Assembly (NCBI GenBank): GCA_033085395.1
Contig: JANQBS010000048.1
Coordinates: forward strand, 62,001-126,000
Source of the DNA: Xanthoparmelia taractica
Lineage: Eukaryota > Ascomycota > Lecanoromycetes > Lecanorales > Parmeliaceae
Direction: 5' to 3'
Length of the DNA: 64,000 nucleotides
Shown here: positions 41,147 through 52,426 of the stretch, piece after piece
Position numbering within the stretch: the first letter of the stretch is position 1
How the letters are laid out: each line of letters opens with the position of its first letter
The notes under the pieces: model-generated
What the model saw: only the letters and a program-made list of their open reading frames with translations
Databases searched by the model: none
Told to the model about the DNA's origin: nothing
Made by a program: the position numbers and the translations under genes

Positions 41147-43746
41147 TCAAAGCTTTGCTTTTTCCAAGCCAGTGGCCTCGGAAATCGCCTCAATATTGCG
41201 TGCTCCAAGACACATAATCACAGGCTCATACAGCCGCCCACTCTTCATGGCCTGATGAATGATGGTGATGTTCGAGCCAATCGTCTTCAGCTCGTTGTCC
41301 TTGGTTGGATGGTCCGCCAAGCCTCTGTGGAAGGGTACGCGCAGGTCCTTGCGGACGTAGCGGTACATGCGTGATGATGCGGCCCCGAGATACGGGGTAG
41401 CGTCCGGAGCGATAAAGTAGGCTCGTCGGTGCTGGAGAAAGAGGTCGTGGAGAGTCGCTGACGTCTGATCCGTCCATCGCTTGATGGCCGAGAGAGCATC
41501 AAAGTGCTTCGGCAGGCTGTCGCGGGTGTAGAGGGACGTCGTCAGGGTGGACTGCACAGCCTCGGCGATCTTGCTGAAGCGGTCGCTAACGTCTCGAGAG
41601 GTCGTGAGATCAAATTGCTCCAGAACCTGCGCCAGTAACTTTGATTGCAACTTGTCCAAATCATTCGCATCTCTAAAAGCACCTCCGAAGATATTCGCAG
41701 TGATTTGGTTGACAGCAGGACCGATGGCTTGGAGGTAGCCACGATCCATGGCCCTAATATCTAAGGCCTGGCATAAAACGTACAAGTATGTTGCACAAAT
41801 CATCGACAAGCAATCGACAGCCATGTGGGTGTATCGCGCCGAGATCAGTGCCAGCGAGTTGATTGCCTGATTGGCATTCTCTGCCGTCTGTACGTGGCTG
41901 CTTACAGGGTTTGCCAGGTACGCCAGTTCAGACATGTAGGCTGCAACGTTGATATCTGCCCCCTTCATCGAATAACTTGTACTCGGGTCATCGGCCGCAA
42001 GGTTGGGTGGCAATCCGTTGTTCAAAGCCGGGTTGATGAGTTCAGTGCATTGAGAGAAAAGCATCCGGCCGAACATTTGCAGGCAAGAGCGTGTCTTCTC
42101 CATAGCGGAAGTGATAGAGACTGCTTGGAAATTCCCTCCATGGTGAATGGCGTCGCCTTCAATGTCGATAAGAGGATTGTCGGTTGTCGAATTGCATTCG
42201 ATGGTGATCTGCTCATGCGCTAAAGTGAGGTCTTCAAGCTGAGGACCGATCCATTGAGGGGAGGTGCGGATAGCGTAGCGATCTTGCTTGAGACCCCCGC
42301 GATCCTCTTCGTCTGCGTGCCCAGGGTGAGCGAGCAGAGAGCCGGCGAGGAACCGGCGGATGTTCGCAGCGGCTTCCCGCTGACCGCGGTGAGGGCGGAC
42401 TCGATCGAAGAAAGCATTGAAGCTATCAACTGACCCACGCAGGGCTTCGACTCCCATGGCTGTCAGCACTTGCGAGAAGATGGCCAGATGATGTGACCCT
42501 TGCTACACGAAATTCGAAGTCAGCACTATTTCTTCCAACAAAGAAATGATTTTATCAAGCAGGCCTCAGGAGTAGAGATTCATCTTGATCCTGCAAAGCG
42601 TCTTGCGGCTCAATCCCGATTAGAAATGAAAGAGACTCAATCCGAAATGTACGAACCATCGCAATTGCTGCCACTGCGGTAGATACAGCGGTGCCATTCA
42701 AGACTGCAAGAGCTTCCTTCGGCCCAAAAGTGATGGGTTTGTACACTAGCTGTTGGAGTGCAACGTCTGCCGGGATGAGGACTCGGCCTTTGTTGCCATC
42801 ACTCGTCCAGACATAGCAATCTGGATTACCTTCTAGTACTCCTGCGATATAAGAAAGCGGCTGAAGATCTCCGGATGCGGAAATCGAACCACGCAATGGA
42901 ACCAAAGGTATCATGTCATTGTTGAGCAATGACAAAAGCAATTCAATAATTTCGAAGCGCACTCCTGAATGAGCAGCGAGGAGTGACTTGCAGCGAACGA
43001 GAACGGCACCTCGAACCCAGTCTTCGGGCATGGAGTTGACGCCTGGTGCTTCACTCAAGGTGTGGGTCGACTTGGCTAATTTGTCGACCGGTAGGATGCC
43101 GGAGTGTTGATGCTGAATTAATGCTTGCTGCAACGCCTTGACGTTGTGGGTTCGAAGGTCGGCACTCCCGCCAAAGCCTGTTGTGATGCCTGTACGACAA
43201 GACATATCAGCGGACGTGTATCTTTCGCATTCCCCAAAGACCGGGAAATCTCCCCCTAGGAGCATTCTTACCATAGAGAGAACGACCATCCGCGAGACGT
43301 TGGGAAAGGTAGGCTACACTTCCGTTGACACGCTTCGCGGCGGCAGACTTGTCTTTGAGCCATGTGTTTACGCCGTGCCTAAAATAGTCCACCTCTCAGC
43401 GGTTTCTTCTCTGCATTATCTGTGGCAAGCACTAGATAAAATAGATGGAGCTCGACAATGCTGCCCAAAGGATTTGGAAGCCACTGATCCATCGAACGAA
43501 GTATGTGGTGCTGGCAATCTCAAGCTACTCGCTAAGCTCTGAAACGGCCCAGATTATGAACGAGTCAACTTACCTTGAGACTGCAGTGATTCTGGCAACC
43601 CCAAGATAGTCAGTATCCACATACACAGGCGTCACCACATCAATAGTGTTGCAAAAGAGCTTCCACTCTCGTACAACAATGCTGGCATGCGGGCCGAGAT
43701 CCACTTTGCTACTCTGTATCTTCCCGGAGGTGGTACCGAGTGCCAT
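41147..43746 (-). CDS. PAL: Phenylalanine ammonia-lyase
   Basis: Four exons, 43574-43746, 43272-43378, 42657-43189 and 41147-42502, give 722 residues, the usual fungal PAL size. The enzyme deaminates L-phenylalanine to trans-cinnamate. The Ala-Ser-Gly that forms the MIO cofactor is at about 198-200 in PLRGSISASGDLQPLSYIAG. Other signatures are SLYGITTGFGGSADLRT, ITIECNSTTDNPL and a C-terminal RVPFHRG. The substrate-selectivity pair is His-Gln (about 120-121, in QHQHSG), as in fungal PALs that take Phe and some Tyr. Intron 1 is long (195 nt); intron 3 (154 nt) uses a GTTCGT donor, chosen because it gives AIAM-QGSHHLAIFSQVLTAM. The cytosolic enzyme lets fungi use phenylalanine or start phenylpropanoid-like chemistry. 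Confidence 0.94.
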
Positions 43747-45617
43747 ATTTAAATCGCTTTACGAGAGATCGTTGTTAGAACGGAGTGAAAGATGAGTTGT
43801 ATATGCTGTAGATTTGGAACTGTGTGAGGTTTTACGATTGGCTTGATCCTGTTTGTTCGTGAAGCCTTTTGAAATGTTAGGTGTAGACGCTGACATATGG
43901 TGAAGGAAGATCATAGAAGAGATAAAGCGTGAAGATCAATGGCTGCTAAGGTGTTGTAATCATAGTGTTATATAGAATACCTTGACATATACTGGGGTAA
44001 CTTCTTACCTAAAGAGATGCTATGACGCCTTCTGGAGGTTTCCTAGGCTATCATTTGTAGAGAATCATACCCAAACTCTCTCCTATCAAGCGATTCAAAT
44101 CAAACTTCGCTGAGAGGCAATGATTTATGCTACCTTTGAACAGGGTGGTCCGAGACCTAAAGGAGTGATGACCCGTTTGGGTATCTTTGGCCGTAGTGGG
44201 TCTTAAGGACAGATAACATTCTCGAATATCTTCGGCCGTGTCACGATGGATGTCGGATTTGTCAGGGGGGAAGGCGTACAGAAAAATTCAGGTGGTCCGC
44301 ATCTGCAGACAAAGCTTGATTTGTCTATGCGATTCTAGGCCTGATCAAGTCACTTTTGGATCCTTCTGAATGTTGGTAGTATGGTCAAACGGAATTGGCA
44401 TTTGCAGTGAAATATGGAAGAAGAGCAATAGCGTCTTCACCATCAGGTGGCAGCTTCTGCCACCATATACTCGATTGTAGGAAGAGGAGTAAGATGAGGT
44501 AGCACGGGATCCATCAAGCACAAGATCCATAATTTTCTGTTCACGGTCAGCCTTCAGTCAATCATAATGAAGGCTCATAGCTCAATTTCTGCCTTAGTCT
44601 TTGTCTTTGTGCGCTATTGGAGAGATATTCGGCTAGGCTCGGTTGTTGATCAAGTCTCTCGGTAAAGGCCGGATCATGCATTTCATTGTCTGTTTTGAGA
44701 CAAGCAATTCGGCTACTGTGAAGAAAGTATTGGTAGTGTCGAATTCTAAGTATCTTCACAAGTTCACGCGCCTTTAGTCTGTGGCTCAGTCGAGAGATCC
44801 TGAGATCGTAGCGAGTCGAATTCTCCCAATTGCGGAACCGCGTGTGACGCTAAACCTGATATTTTACTCTCATCGTCGTACGGCCGAGAAGTCTTATGGC
44901 GTAGTAGACCAGCGCAGATATACTATCCAGTCAAATCGGTCACTGGGCCTTTCACAACCGATATCATTTGGTGTGTGCTTCCGTATCAGGTATCAACTAT
45001 CAACGCGTACTATCTTTCGGCCGTCCGAGTATTTCCTAGCGAAGCAAAGGTGTGCTGGTCATTTTCTGTTTTTTTTTTTGGAGACGCACACATCGTAGTA
45101 TGCGAGTAAAGCCAAGATAGGGATGAATGCTTGGATCCTTTCGGATTGGCCTAGAATATCAGGCGTTTCAGGCTGATACCGCTCATACAAGGCCAAGCCA
45201 ATGAGTCACGACAACAAAATTGGTTGTGCGCATTAGACAGCATAAGCGTAGGCTTGCCAAAATATCACACGCTGCACATGTCAAGTTCCTGGCTGGGCAC
45301 GTTGCATTTCCACGCAGCACAAGCATAAAAAGGCTGGACTACATAAACTTTCTCAGGCTCGTCCTTTATTTTACATGCATTTGGGAACTCTCCCCAGCAG
45401 ATGGAAATTGCAAACAAAGAGAGACACAAAGGGGAAATTGGCTGTTTAACCACCTCTCAAGCTCATTATGCACATTTTAAAAACTAGCGCACACCATCCA
45501 CCACGAGCACTTCCCTATATTCTTTTTGAGGCAATTTGATCAGGTTTCTGTTGACTGCGGTACTTGTGATCATATGGCAACGGATCATGACCTGGCAGCT
45601 CTTGCATGATGTTGCAT
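43747..45617. other. Intergenic between PAL and rhodopsin
   Basis: 1.9 kb running from the PAL start (minus) to the rhodopsin stop (minus). It should contain the PAL promoter and the rhodopsin 3' UTR. Open frames up to 105 codons are unrecognised. A short poly-T run lies near 45070. Confidence 0.5.
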
Positions 45618-46822
45618 CTACGCACCCTCATCATCATCACCAACGCGGATGGCGCCGTCCGATGAAAGGCCCTTGGCCCAGAAGCCTTCCAGGGAAGCGG
45701 TACTGGACACAAGTTAGATAAATGTCGTGTTAAGTGGGATTACGTGATTGCATACCCTGACATCGAGTCGTGGGTAAAGAGGAGCCAGAATCCGAAGACG
45801 GGCTTGGCAAGGACGTCGAGGACGGCGTATGCGACAATCTCGGAGTCAACGTTGATGTTGCGAGATCCATCAGCGATACCCCAGATGCTATGACATGTCA
45901 GTGGTTCACAGGCTCGAAGGAAGCATGTGATCTTACATTGGATAGATGGTCCAAAGGATCAGGGTGAATCCGGCAATGGCGCTGAAAAAGGTAGCGGTCT
46001 TCTTGTCCTTGTTCTGAACGACACTACGGCCGTTGAAGGCGAGCTGGTAGACAACAACCAGGTAGGCGATGCAAGCCATTGCGTACCAACCCCATTTGGG
46101 GCCCTCCTCAACAGTAAAAGCAGCGAAAAGACCGGTCAGGATCATGATCACATCAGCGACAATGGCAACGAGGACGTTGGCACCGCTCAGTCCAGCGAGC
46201 AAGCAAAGGTCCATGAGTAGGAGCGGAGTGGTGACGCTCCAGTCGACGTAACGGGCCCAGTAGACCTCGCGGTAGACAGTCTGGAAAGTATCGGGGAAGT
46301 GCTTCTGGGTGTGCTTGATGATGATCTCGTTCTGTCCAACACCATCGTGAACAGCCATGGCGTAATAGGAGATGGTAGCGAAGGTCGTAATGAAGGCAGT
46401 CAGGATATGGAACAAGCGTTTTTGCTTGAAAAGGTCAGCGCCAACGAATGCTACACTCAGTCGGTAGAGCTGGGAGATTTCTTACGACTGGGACACGGAA
46501 GGCCATTGCATAGAAGGCAATGGAAGAGATGAGCATGATAACGAAGACAACCCTGATAACCATCAATATGGTTGCCTAGTGAGGTTGGATGAAGGACGTC
46601 AAGGTAAGGGCTTACCAGAGAGTGCGGTTGCCGACATCACCAGCTTCCTGGTAGATGGGTGTGTTGCCCGGTACCACCTAGTATGAGGTCAATCAAAGCC
46701 CTGATAAAGAAGAAGAGATACAAAAGGCGCGTTGAATGGAAGGAAAGGGGAAGATTTGGACGTACGGTCGGAAGAGGAGCCACACTTGGCTTCTGTTTGA
46801 GAGCTTCCATAACGCCTGTCAT
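45618..46822 (-). CDS. Fungal microbial-type rhodopsin, probable light-driven proton pump
   Basis: Six exons, 46766-46822, 46616-46677, 46486-46552, 45937-46424, 45756-45887 and 45618-45702, encode 296 residues with all phases matching. Seven hydrophobic helices can be traced. Helix C reads WARYVDWSVTTPLLLMDL: Arg120, Asp123 (bacteriorhodopsin D85, proton acceptor) and Asp134 (D96, proton donor) are all kept. Helix G reads AYAVLDVLAKPVFGFWLL: Asp249 (D212) and the retinal Schiff-base Lys253. This acidic set is that of the Leptosphaeria proton pump, not of sensory or opsin-related proteins that lack the lysine. The C-terminus ends IRVGDDDEGA, as in that group. It lies in the plasma or an internal membrane. 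Two ATGs (46822, 46810) could start it; the first has A at -3. Confidence 0.93.
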
Positions 46823-48042
46823 TGTTGGCAGGTGTCACTATGCTTGATGGTTTGGGGTAGTATCAGTATTGATGAGGGTTTTATGATGAGAATGGAAAGG
46901 ATGGATGAGAGTGTTGTTGTTAAGTATGGAGTTGAAAGGGAGGAAAGGTGAGAGGAGAGAAAAGAAGGAAAGAGCTTTGGGAAGTTGTTGCAAGCGAAGC
47001 CTCGCTGGCTGATTGGTTGGCGGGACAGTGCGGGGTTGTTGACTTTTTTGAATCAAGGATTTCTGAGGCACGAACTACCTTAGCGTTTCGTCATCGAAAA
47101 AAAAAAGACAAAAGACGGCGAAAATAAGAAGAAAAGGCTATGGCTTCATCTGGTTAAATTACGCTCATTCTTACCTTACACAGTGCACCTCCTTTTGCTG
47201 TTGTACTACTTGGAGTACTTCTTTCGACCTTAAGTTGTGAATTAATCATTTTTGCTTCTTTTGCAGGTAACAGCTTCCCCCATGATGAAAATGCCATGTA
47301 TGACAATGATTCGAATATCGGACTCTCCGCCATTTTGCGAAGATCTTATCTACACCTATCACAATTGAGCCGAGGGACTCGAGTCCAACTACTCATGACA
47401 ACCTTATCTACCTTACTGCGCTTCCCCGAGGCTTAACTATCTGACTTATAACAAGACCTTCATCAAAAGTGTCATAGCCTTGATCAGGTAGAAGTAAAGG
47501 TCATTTCGCTTTCAGGGGCTTGCTGTCCCAAGCTCCTCAGGGACAATTCTACGATCTTTAGATCTGGCGGTTATGATAAGCTGCATCCCTTACTTTACTT
47601 TACTTTATGTTCCCCGCATCCCACTGCGGGCGCCAGTTAGAGAGTGCGCTTTGCTGTGGCTGCACCGTCATGTGCTCTCAGGTCTGAGCTAGATCAAACC
47701 CGGACGACTTTGGTGCCACTTCCTCGGCCTCGTAGCTAATACTTCGACGCCCATCAAATGACCCAATACGAGCCTTGTCAAGTTAAAATTTCCGAAAGCC
47801 GTTCGGCCAGATGTCGACTGCATAATGGGCCCACCGAAAATACAAACGGGCAGACTGCGACATTCTTCAATGGCCGGCGGCACATATTGAATAACCTATC
47901 ATCATTGTCAATCAAACAAATCAATTCGCTATACCCCTACCTGATCGTAAGCTTCATGCCCAAGCGACGAAGTGCAGTAGTATTTATGGATTAAATCTCA
48001 TTCAAAATCCGAACCGCATCTTCTCATCTTCCTTTTTCCTTT
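46823..48042. other. Intergenic, rhodopsin promoter side
   Basis: 1.2 kb between the rhodopsin start and the ACH1 stop, both on the minus strand. It holds a poly-A stretch near 47096-47106 and a TTTAC repeat near 47590-47606. No gene recognised. Confidence 0.5.
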
Positions 48043-49823
48043 TCAGTGGTCCCAATTCTTTATCTTCATAGTCCCATGATCATTGAGCTCCTTGTGCATT
48101 TTGAAAGTCTGCCAGAGCATATGGGGCTCGTGGCCCCAGCCCTTCTTTAAACACTCATGCTCCGCTCGCTCAAAGTAGTCCATCAAGATGGGCTTGTACT
48201 CTGGATGCGCGGTTTTGTTGATAATGACGCGGGCTCGCTCTCGCGGAGAAAGACCACGAACATCGGCAAGGCCTTGCTCTGTTACGACAACGTCCAGATC
48301 GTGCTCGGTCTGATCCACATGCGTGCACATTGGAACAATGCATGAGACGCCTGTCGAGTCGGTCTTGGTTGGGCGAGTCGATGGTGTGTGCATGATGCTG
48401 ATCTTCGCACTTCGCAAAAAGTCTGCAGACCCCCCCAAGCCATTCAACATTCTTGAACCCATGACACAAGTCGAATTGGCATGGGCATAAATATCACTGG
48501 CACCGCATCAGCTCAGCAAATTGCTGGATCTGGGCTAGAGACCTACACTTCCACAGGGGTATTCATGCCAATAACGCCTAAGCGCCGAATGATCTCAGGC
48601 GAGTTGGACACTTGCTGTGACCGCAAAAGCAGTTTCCCTGCGTAGTTCTCCCAGCCATCATAGAATCTCTTGAACCCATCAGGAGAGAATCTGATCGATG
48701 TTGCAGTTGCGAACTCCAGATGACCGCTATCGAAGAGGTCTAAGAAGGAATCTTGAAGCACTTCCGTCCAAACCTTGAGCTTGTCAAAATTGTTCCCGTG
48801 TGCTAGACCCCCTACAACAGCATTTGCAATGTTTCCAATACCAGATTGTAGGGGCAATAGACTCTTGGGAAGCCTATTCTGTGCAACTTCATGCTTTAAG
48901 AACTCAATCAGATGTGCAGCGATAGCCCTAGATGTATCGTCCTCAGGTGCATTTCCTTGCGTCTGATCAGGGTAGTCGCTCTCGACAATGGCGACGACTT
49001 TGTCCGGATCGACCGGGATATGCGCGGTCCCGATTCGATCTTCGGGGGCCATGATGAGATAAGGTTTCCTTCGTGGTGGCAGATCAGTCATCGTAATGTC
49101 ATGTAGGCCTTCGAAACTTGGCATGGCAGTGTTCACTTCTATGATGATCTTGTCTGCCATTTGGATGAGCTCCGGGGATGCTCCCACACTTGCACCAGGA
49201 ATCTGTGAAGACTGTAAGCCAAGATGCGGTGCAGTATCACGGCTCTATGCGTACAATGCCTCCGTCTTCTGTGATAGCCGAAGCCTCCACGATGACCACA
49301 TCTAGTTTTCTGTTTGGCTTGTCTTTGGTGTAGTAGCCCTATGAATTTCAGCAAAAGTGTTGAGTCACTCTGATCAGTGTGTACTCACGTACATCAAGTC
49401 CACGGGGAACATGCTTAGATGCTTGTCAAAAAACTGTATCCTGCCCTCATTGATGCCTTTTGCAATCTCTTTCCCAACTTGATGTGGACTTCGACGCTCA
49501 ATCATGTCCAACCTTGCCCATCTGTTTTCCGTCTCCGCTCCGCTAGACGCTCCCACGAATAGGGAGTACTTGAGCTTCCCTTGGAGGTTGTTCTTTTCGA
49601 CATGGTCGGCAAGGGCTGTTGGGACCTTTCTAGAAGCCTTGTGAGGCCAATCGGCATGGCTTGAGTTTCGAAGCACCTACTTCGGATAGCCAACACCTGT
49701 GAAGCCAGACCAACCAACGCTGGCACCATTGGGAAAGAGCTCAATTAGATCGGAGGTTTTCGATAATTTGCTAAGCATCGAGGGCCGGGGAACTCGGCTC
49801 TTTAGCAATGCTGAAGCTGCCAT
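48043..49823 (-). CDS. ACH1: Acetyl-CoA hydrolase / CoA-transferase
   Basis: Five exons, 49681-49823, 49389-49629, 49255-49338, 48547-49202 and 48043-48496, encode 525 residues, essentially the yeast Ach1 length. Conserved blocks run throughout: GWSGFTGVGYPKKVPTALAD, KLKYSLFVGASSGAETENRW, DVVIVEASAITEDGGI, IPGASVGASPELIQMADKII, LPLQSGIGNIANAVVGG and LDVVVTEQGLADVRGLSPRE. Ach1 is mitochondrial and moves CoA between succinyl-CoA and acetate (and other short acids), supporting acetate or propionate handling. The start MAASALLKSRVPRPSML gives a plausible presequence; the longer GTG-initiated frame is rejected. Introns are 50-52 nt; two have GTAGGT donors, and the acceptor of intron 1 was chosen to restore YPKKVPT. 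It is divergent from RTC5, with 200 bp between starts. Confidence 0.94.
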
Positions 49824-50023
49824 CGAAGAAGTTTTATAATCGTGGTTATCACTGGTCCTCTCGTGTGGTGCGAAAAGAAAAGGTCGCCGTGAGGGGCATT
49901 TGGTGTAGGAGGACTTGTCTCCAATAACAGTCCGCACCAAGACCACGGCAATATCGGACTTTAGAAATTGGGCGCTCGGGCATCATGTGGTCAACCCTCA
50001 CATTCGTTCAGTACCAACCGGCA
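49824..50023. promoter_or_regulatory. 200-bp divergent region ACH1/RTC5
   Basis: Only 200 bp separate the ACH1 (minus) and RTC5 (plus) start codons, so the two promoters must overlap or share elements. No factor site is identified. Confidence 0.45.
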
Positions 50024-52073
50024 ATGGGTCAACAGCATTCGGAGGAGCAAGGCGCTCGTAATGTTTCCATCGGTCTGTATCTATGGAACAAGAAAGGAGC
50101 TTGAAACTCACAGTCATGCAGAGCAACTCAGCCATGAGCTCGCGTTACGCTTTGCCAGAAAGGTAACGAAATCCCCGTTTCGAGGTGTCGGACGCACCCG
50201 GTTGACTGTCATCTAGTGCTTTACGCCTCTGGAGATCACCCATTTCAAAGATGTCTTTCGATCACTTGCCGATGAACAAGACGGTATTCATTATTGGAAG
50301 GAAGAGACTCTATGTCGCTTCCTGGCCATACCTGATGCTTTGGGCCCGGGACCAGTGCTTTTTCAAATGGTATACTTTCTGCATTGTCGAAGATTTATAG
50401 CTAGATTGCTAATGTGCGGTATGTAGGCTACGTATTTGGGGGCTTTCCCATTTCCCAGTTTAGCTCCAAGTATATTGACTATCGATGCTATGCTCAAGGT
50501 CGTTGTCATCATGACGGAACGGTACGGAAGAGTGTTGAAGAACGGGAAAGCAGATCGTAACAAGCTGCTTTTCAGAAGCCTGGCAGTGTTTGATCGGAGA
50601 ATGAGTTCCGTCCATGAGAAACCGCCACAGGAAGCGCTGGACGCCATGAAAGAGGGACCAGAGTCAATGGGAACGGCTATCACATCTCCCATTCAGAGTC
50701 ACACGCCACGGTTTTCAATCGATCAACCCGCACATGATGACGAGGAAGAAGAGGACGACGATGAACTGGCTCTGGCGGCATTGGATTCGCTGGACGCTAT
50801 AGAGGTATTCAAGCTCGATCAAAAAGCCGATACAAAGATCCACCACGCCCAAATACCAGTCGACAACTTCAGGCGCCTGCTTATGCTACTCCTTATAATT
50901 GCCCCTCTGAATGCACAGGAGAGCCTTTCCGGACACGCGCAGCGTTTGACAACCGCAAGAGTTGAAGGTCTCCGCCGAGTGGCTGACAGTATCTTGTGGT
51001 CCTTCACACCGGAACAGAATCCAGGCATTTTCTATCAGTCATTCAACACCATTATACCTGCATCTCTCCCTTACCTGTTCGACGGTCTTAACCCTTTGTT
51101 CGAACATTTCCTGTTCAGCAAGAATATTGACCTCTCCAAACGTCGAGAACAATCATCCTCCTCTACGACCATATCTTCGCCCCACAGACCTCCTGAAGCT
51201 GCGTCGCAGTTATCAGATACTCCTCCAGAGCCACTTCTTCCTCGCGAAGGAGAGATTCTTGACCTTAATGTCCTGAGTCAGTTGGCATTCTTCCTCAAAG
51301 GGAGCAAATTGTTTCGGCGCTTGAGGCCGCTATACATGGGAGGTGATGCTGGTTTCAGTATGGGGTCGATTGAGCAAAAGGTCTTCAATTGGCGCGCACC
51401 CAGCCTTCTACTCGTGTCTGGTACTCGCTTGCCATCAGAACCGGATGGTGCGCGGGAACGTGCTTTTGCCGATACCTTACCCCCTAAACGATTCCCCAAC
51501 GGTGATTCTGGCAACAGTATATCTGGAAGAGTGGTTTTCGGCGCGTATCTTGACGTGCCTTGGAAGCATACATACAAAGAAGCTATAGGTGGATCTGATG
51601 CTCTACTATTTCAGCTTGAACCGATACACGAGGTCTTCCGAGGGAGTACGATCAATACAGAGTATGCTACATTCACTAAGCACGGCATCAGTTTTGGATG
51701 TCCTCCGCCTCGGGCTAGACCAGTGTCTGGCCTCTCTCAACATGCCACGCTTGGCGCCGTCTCAATGTTGCTGGATGCCTCTCTAGAATTCGGTGTCTTT
51801 AACCACGATAGCCATGGAGGTGGCTCGTTTCATCCGAGCCAAAACCGGAAGCATGACTGGCAAGACCGGTTCGAGATTGAGAGCCTCGAAGTTTGGGGTT
51901 GCGGCGGGGATGAAGAGGCTGAGAAGCAGAGAGCCGCATGGGCTTTCGAAGATCGAGAGGCGGCTGCGAGAAAGACCCTGAAGATGGGCAAAGACGTAGA
52001 ATCTGATAGAGCTTTACTGGAGATGGCAGGTCTGATCGGCAACCACAATGCCAGTGGAGGGAGCATGGGCTAG
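50024..52073 (+). CDS. RTC5: Rtc5-like TLDc-domain protein
   Basis: Four exons, 50024-50057, 50122-50162, 50217-50369 and 50427-52073, encode 624 residues. The N-terminus MGQQHSEEQGAQQLSHELAL, with Gly2 as a possible myristoylation site, leads to RFARKCFTPLEITHFKDVFR, DGIHYWKEETLCRFLAIPDA and ATYLGAFPFPSLAPSILT. All are features of the restriction of telomere capping 5 family. The TLDc domain is C-terminal (about residues 345-580), with SLLLVSGTRLP, VFGAYLDVPW, LFQLEPIHEVF and a GISFGCPPP block. TLDc proteins act on the V-ATPase; yeast Rtc5 promotes its disassembly. An acidic run (DDEEEEDDDELALAA) sits in the middle. The tiny first two exons were fixed by phase and by family sequence. Confidence 0.9.
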
Positions 52074-52426
52074 GCATCATCATTGACGGACGTTCTTTGA
52101 ACTTAGTGAACAACCTCTGCTTTTCCTAGGCTGTTCTAGAATGCCATCATTACCCGGAAATCGAGATTCATGCGAATCAGCAGCTTTGGAACATGCGAGA
52201 CATTCCTCTGGAGCGCTAACGAGGATTTGTCGGACTGGATAAATACAGGCTGTGTCACAACGAGCGCACCTTCCAGGCCCTATCCTATTTGCAGCAGCAA
52301 CACCTTCACAAGATCCCTCGATAACGCCTTCCCTTACTAAAGTGTTACCTCAAGAGTATTCTTCGGTGACTTTAGACAGTCTCAAACGCTTCCCTCTTTG
52401 CAAATGACAGCCCCGACAACGCGAAG
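52074..52426. other. Intergenic / 5' region of WD protein gene
   Basis: 353 bp between the RTC5 stop and the next start on the same strand. Near its end is a short upstream ATG frame (52403-52430, 8 codons) whose TGA overlaps the main ATG. Confidence 0.5.

Noticed and set aside
22397..46822. Secondary-metabolite gene cluster
   Set aside because: A CoA ligase, PAL and rhodopsin are present, but there is no PKS, NRPS, terpene synthase, P450 or cluster regulator between them; intervening genes are housekeeping.
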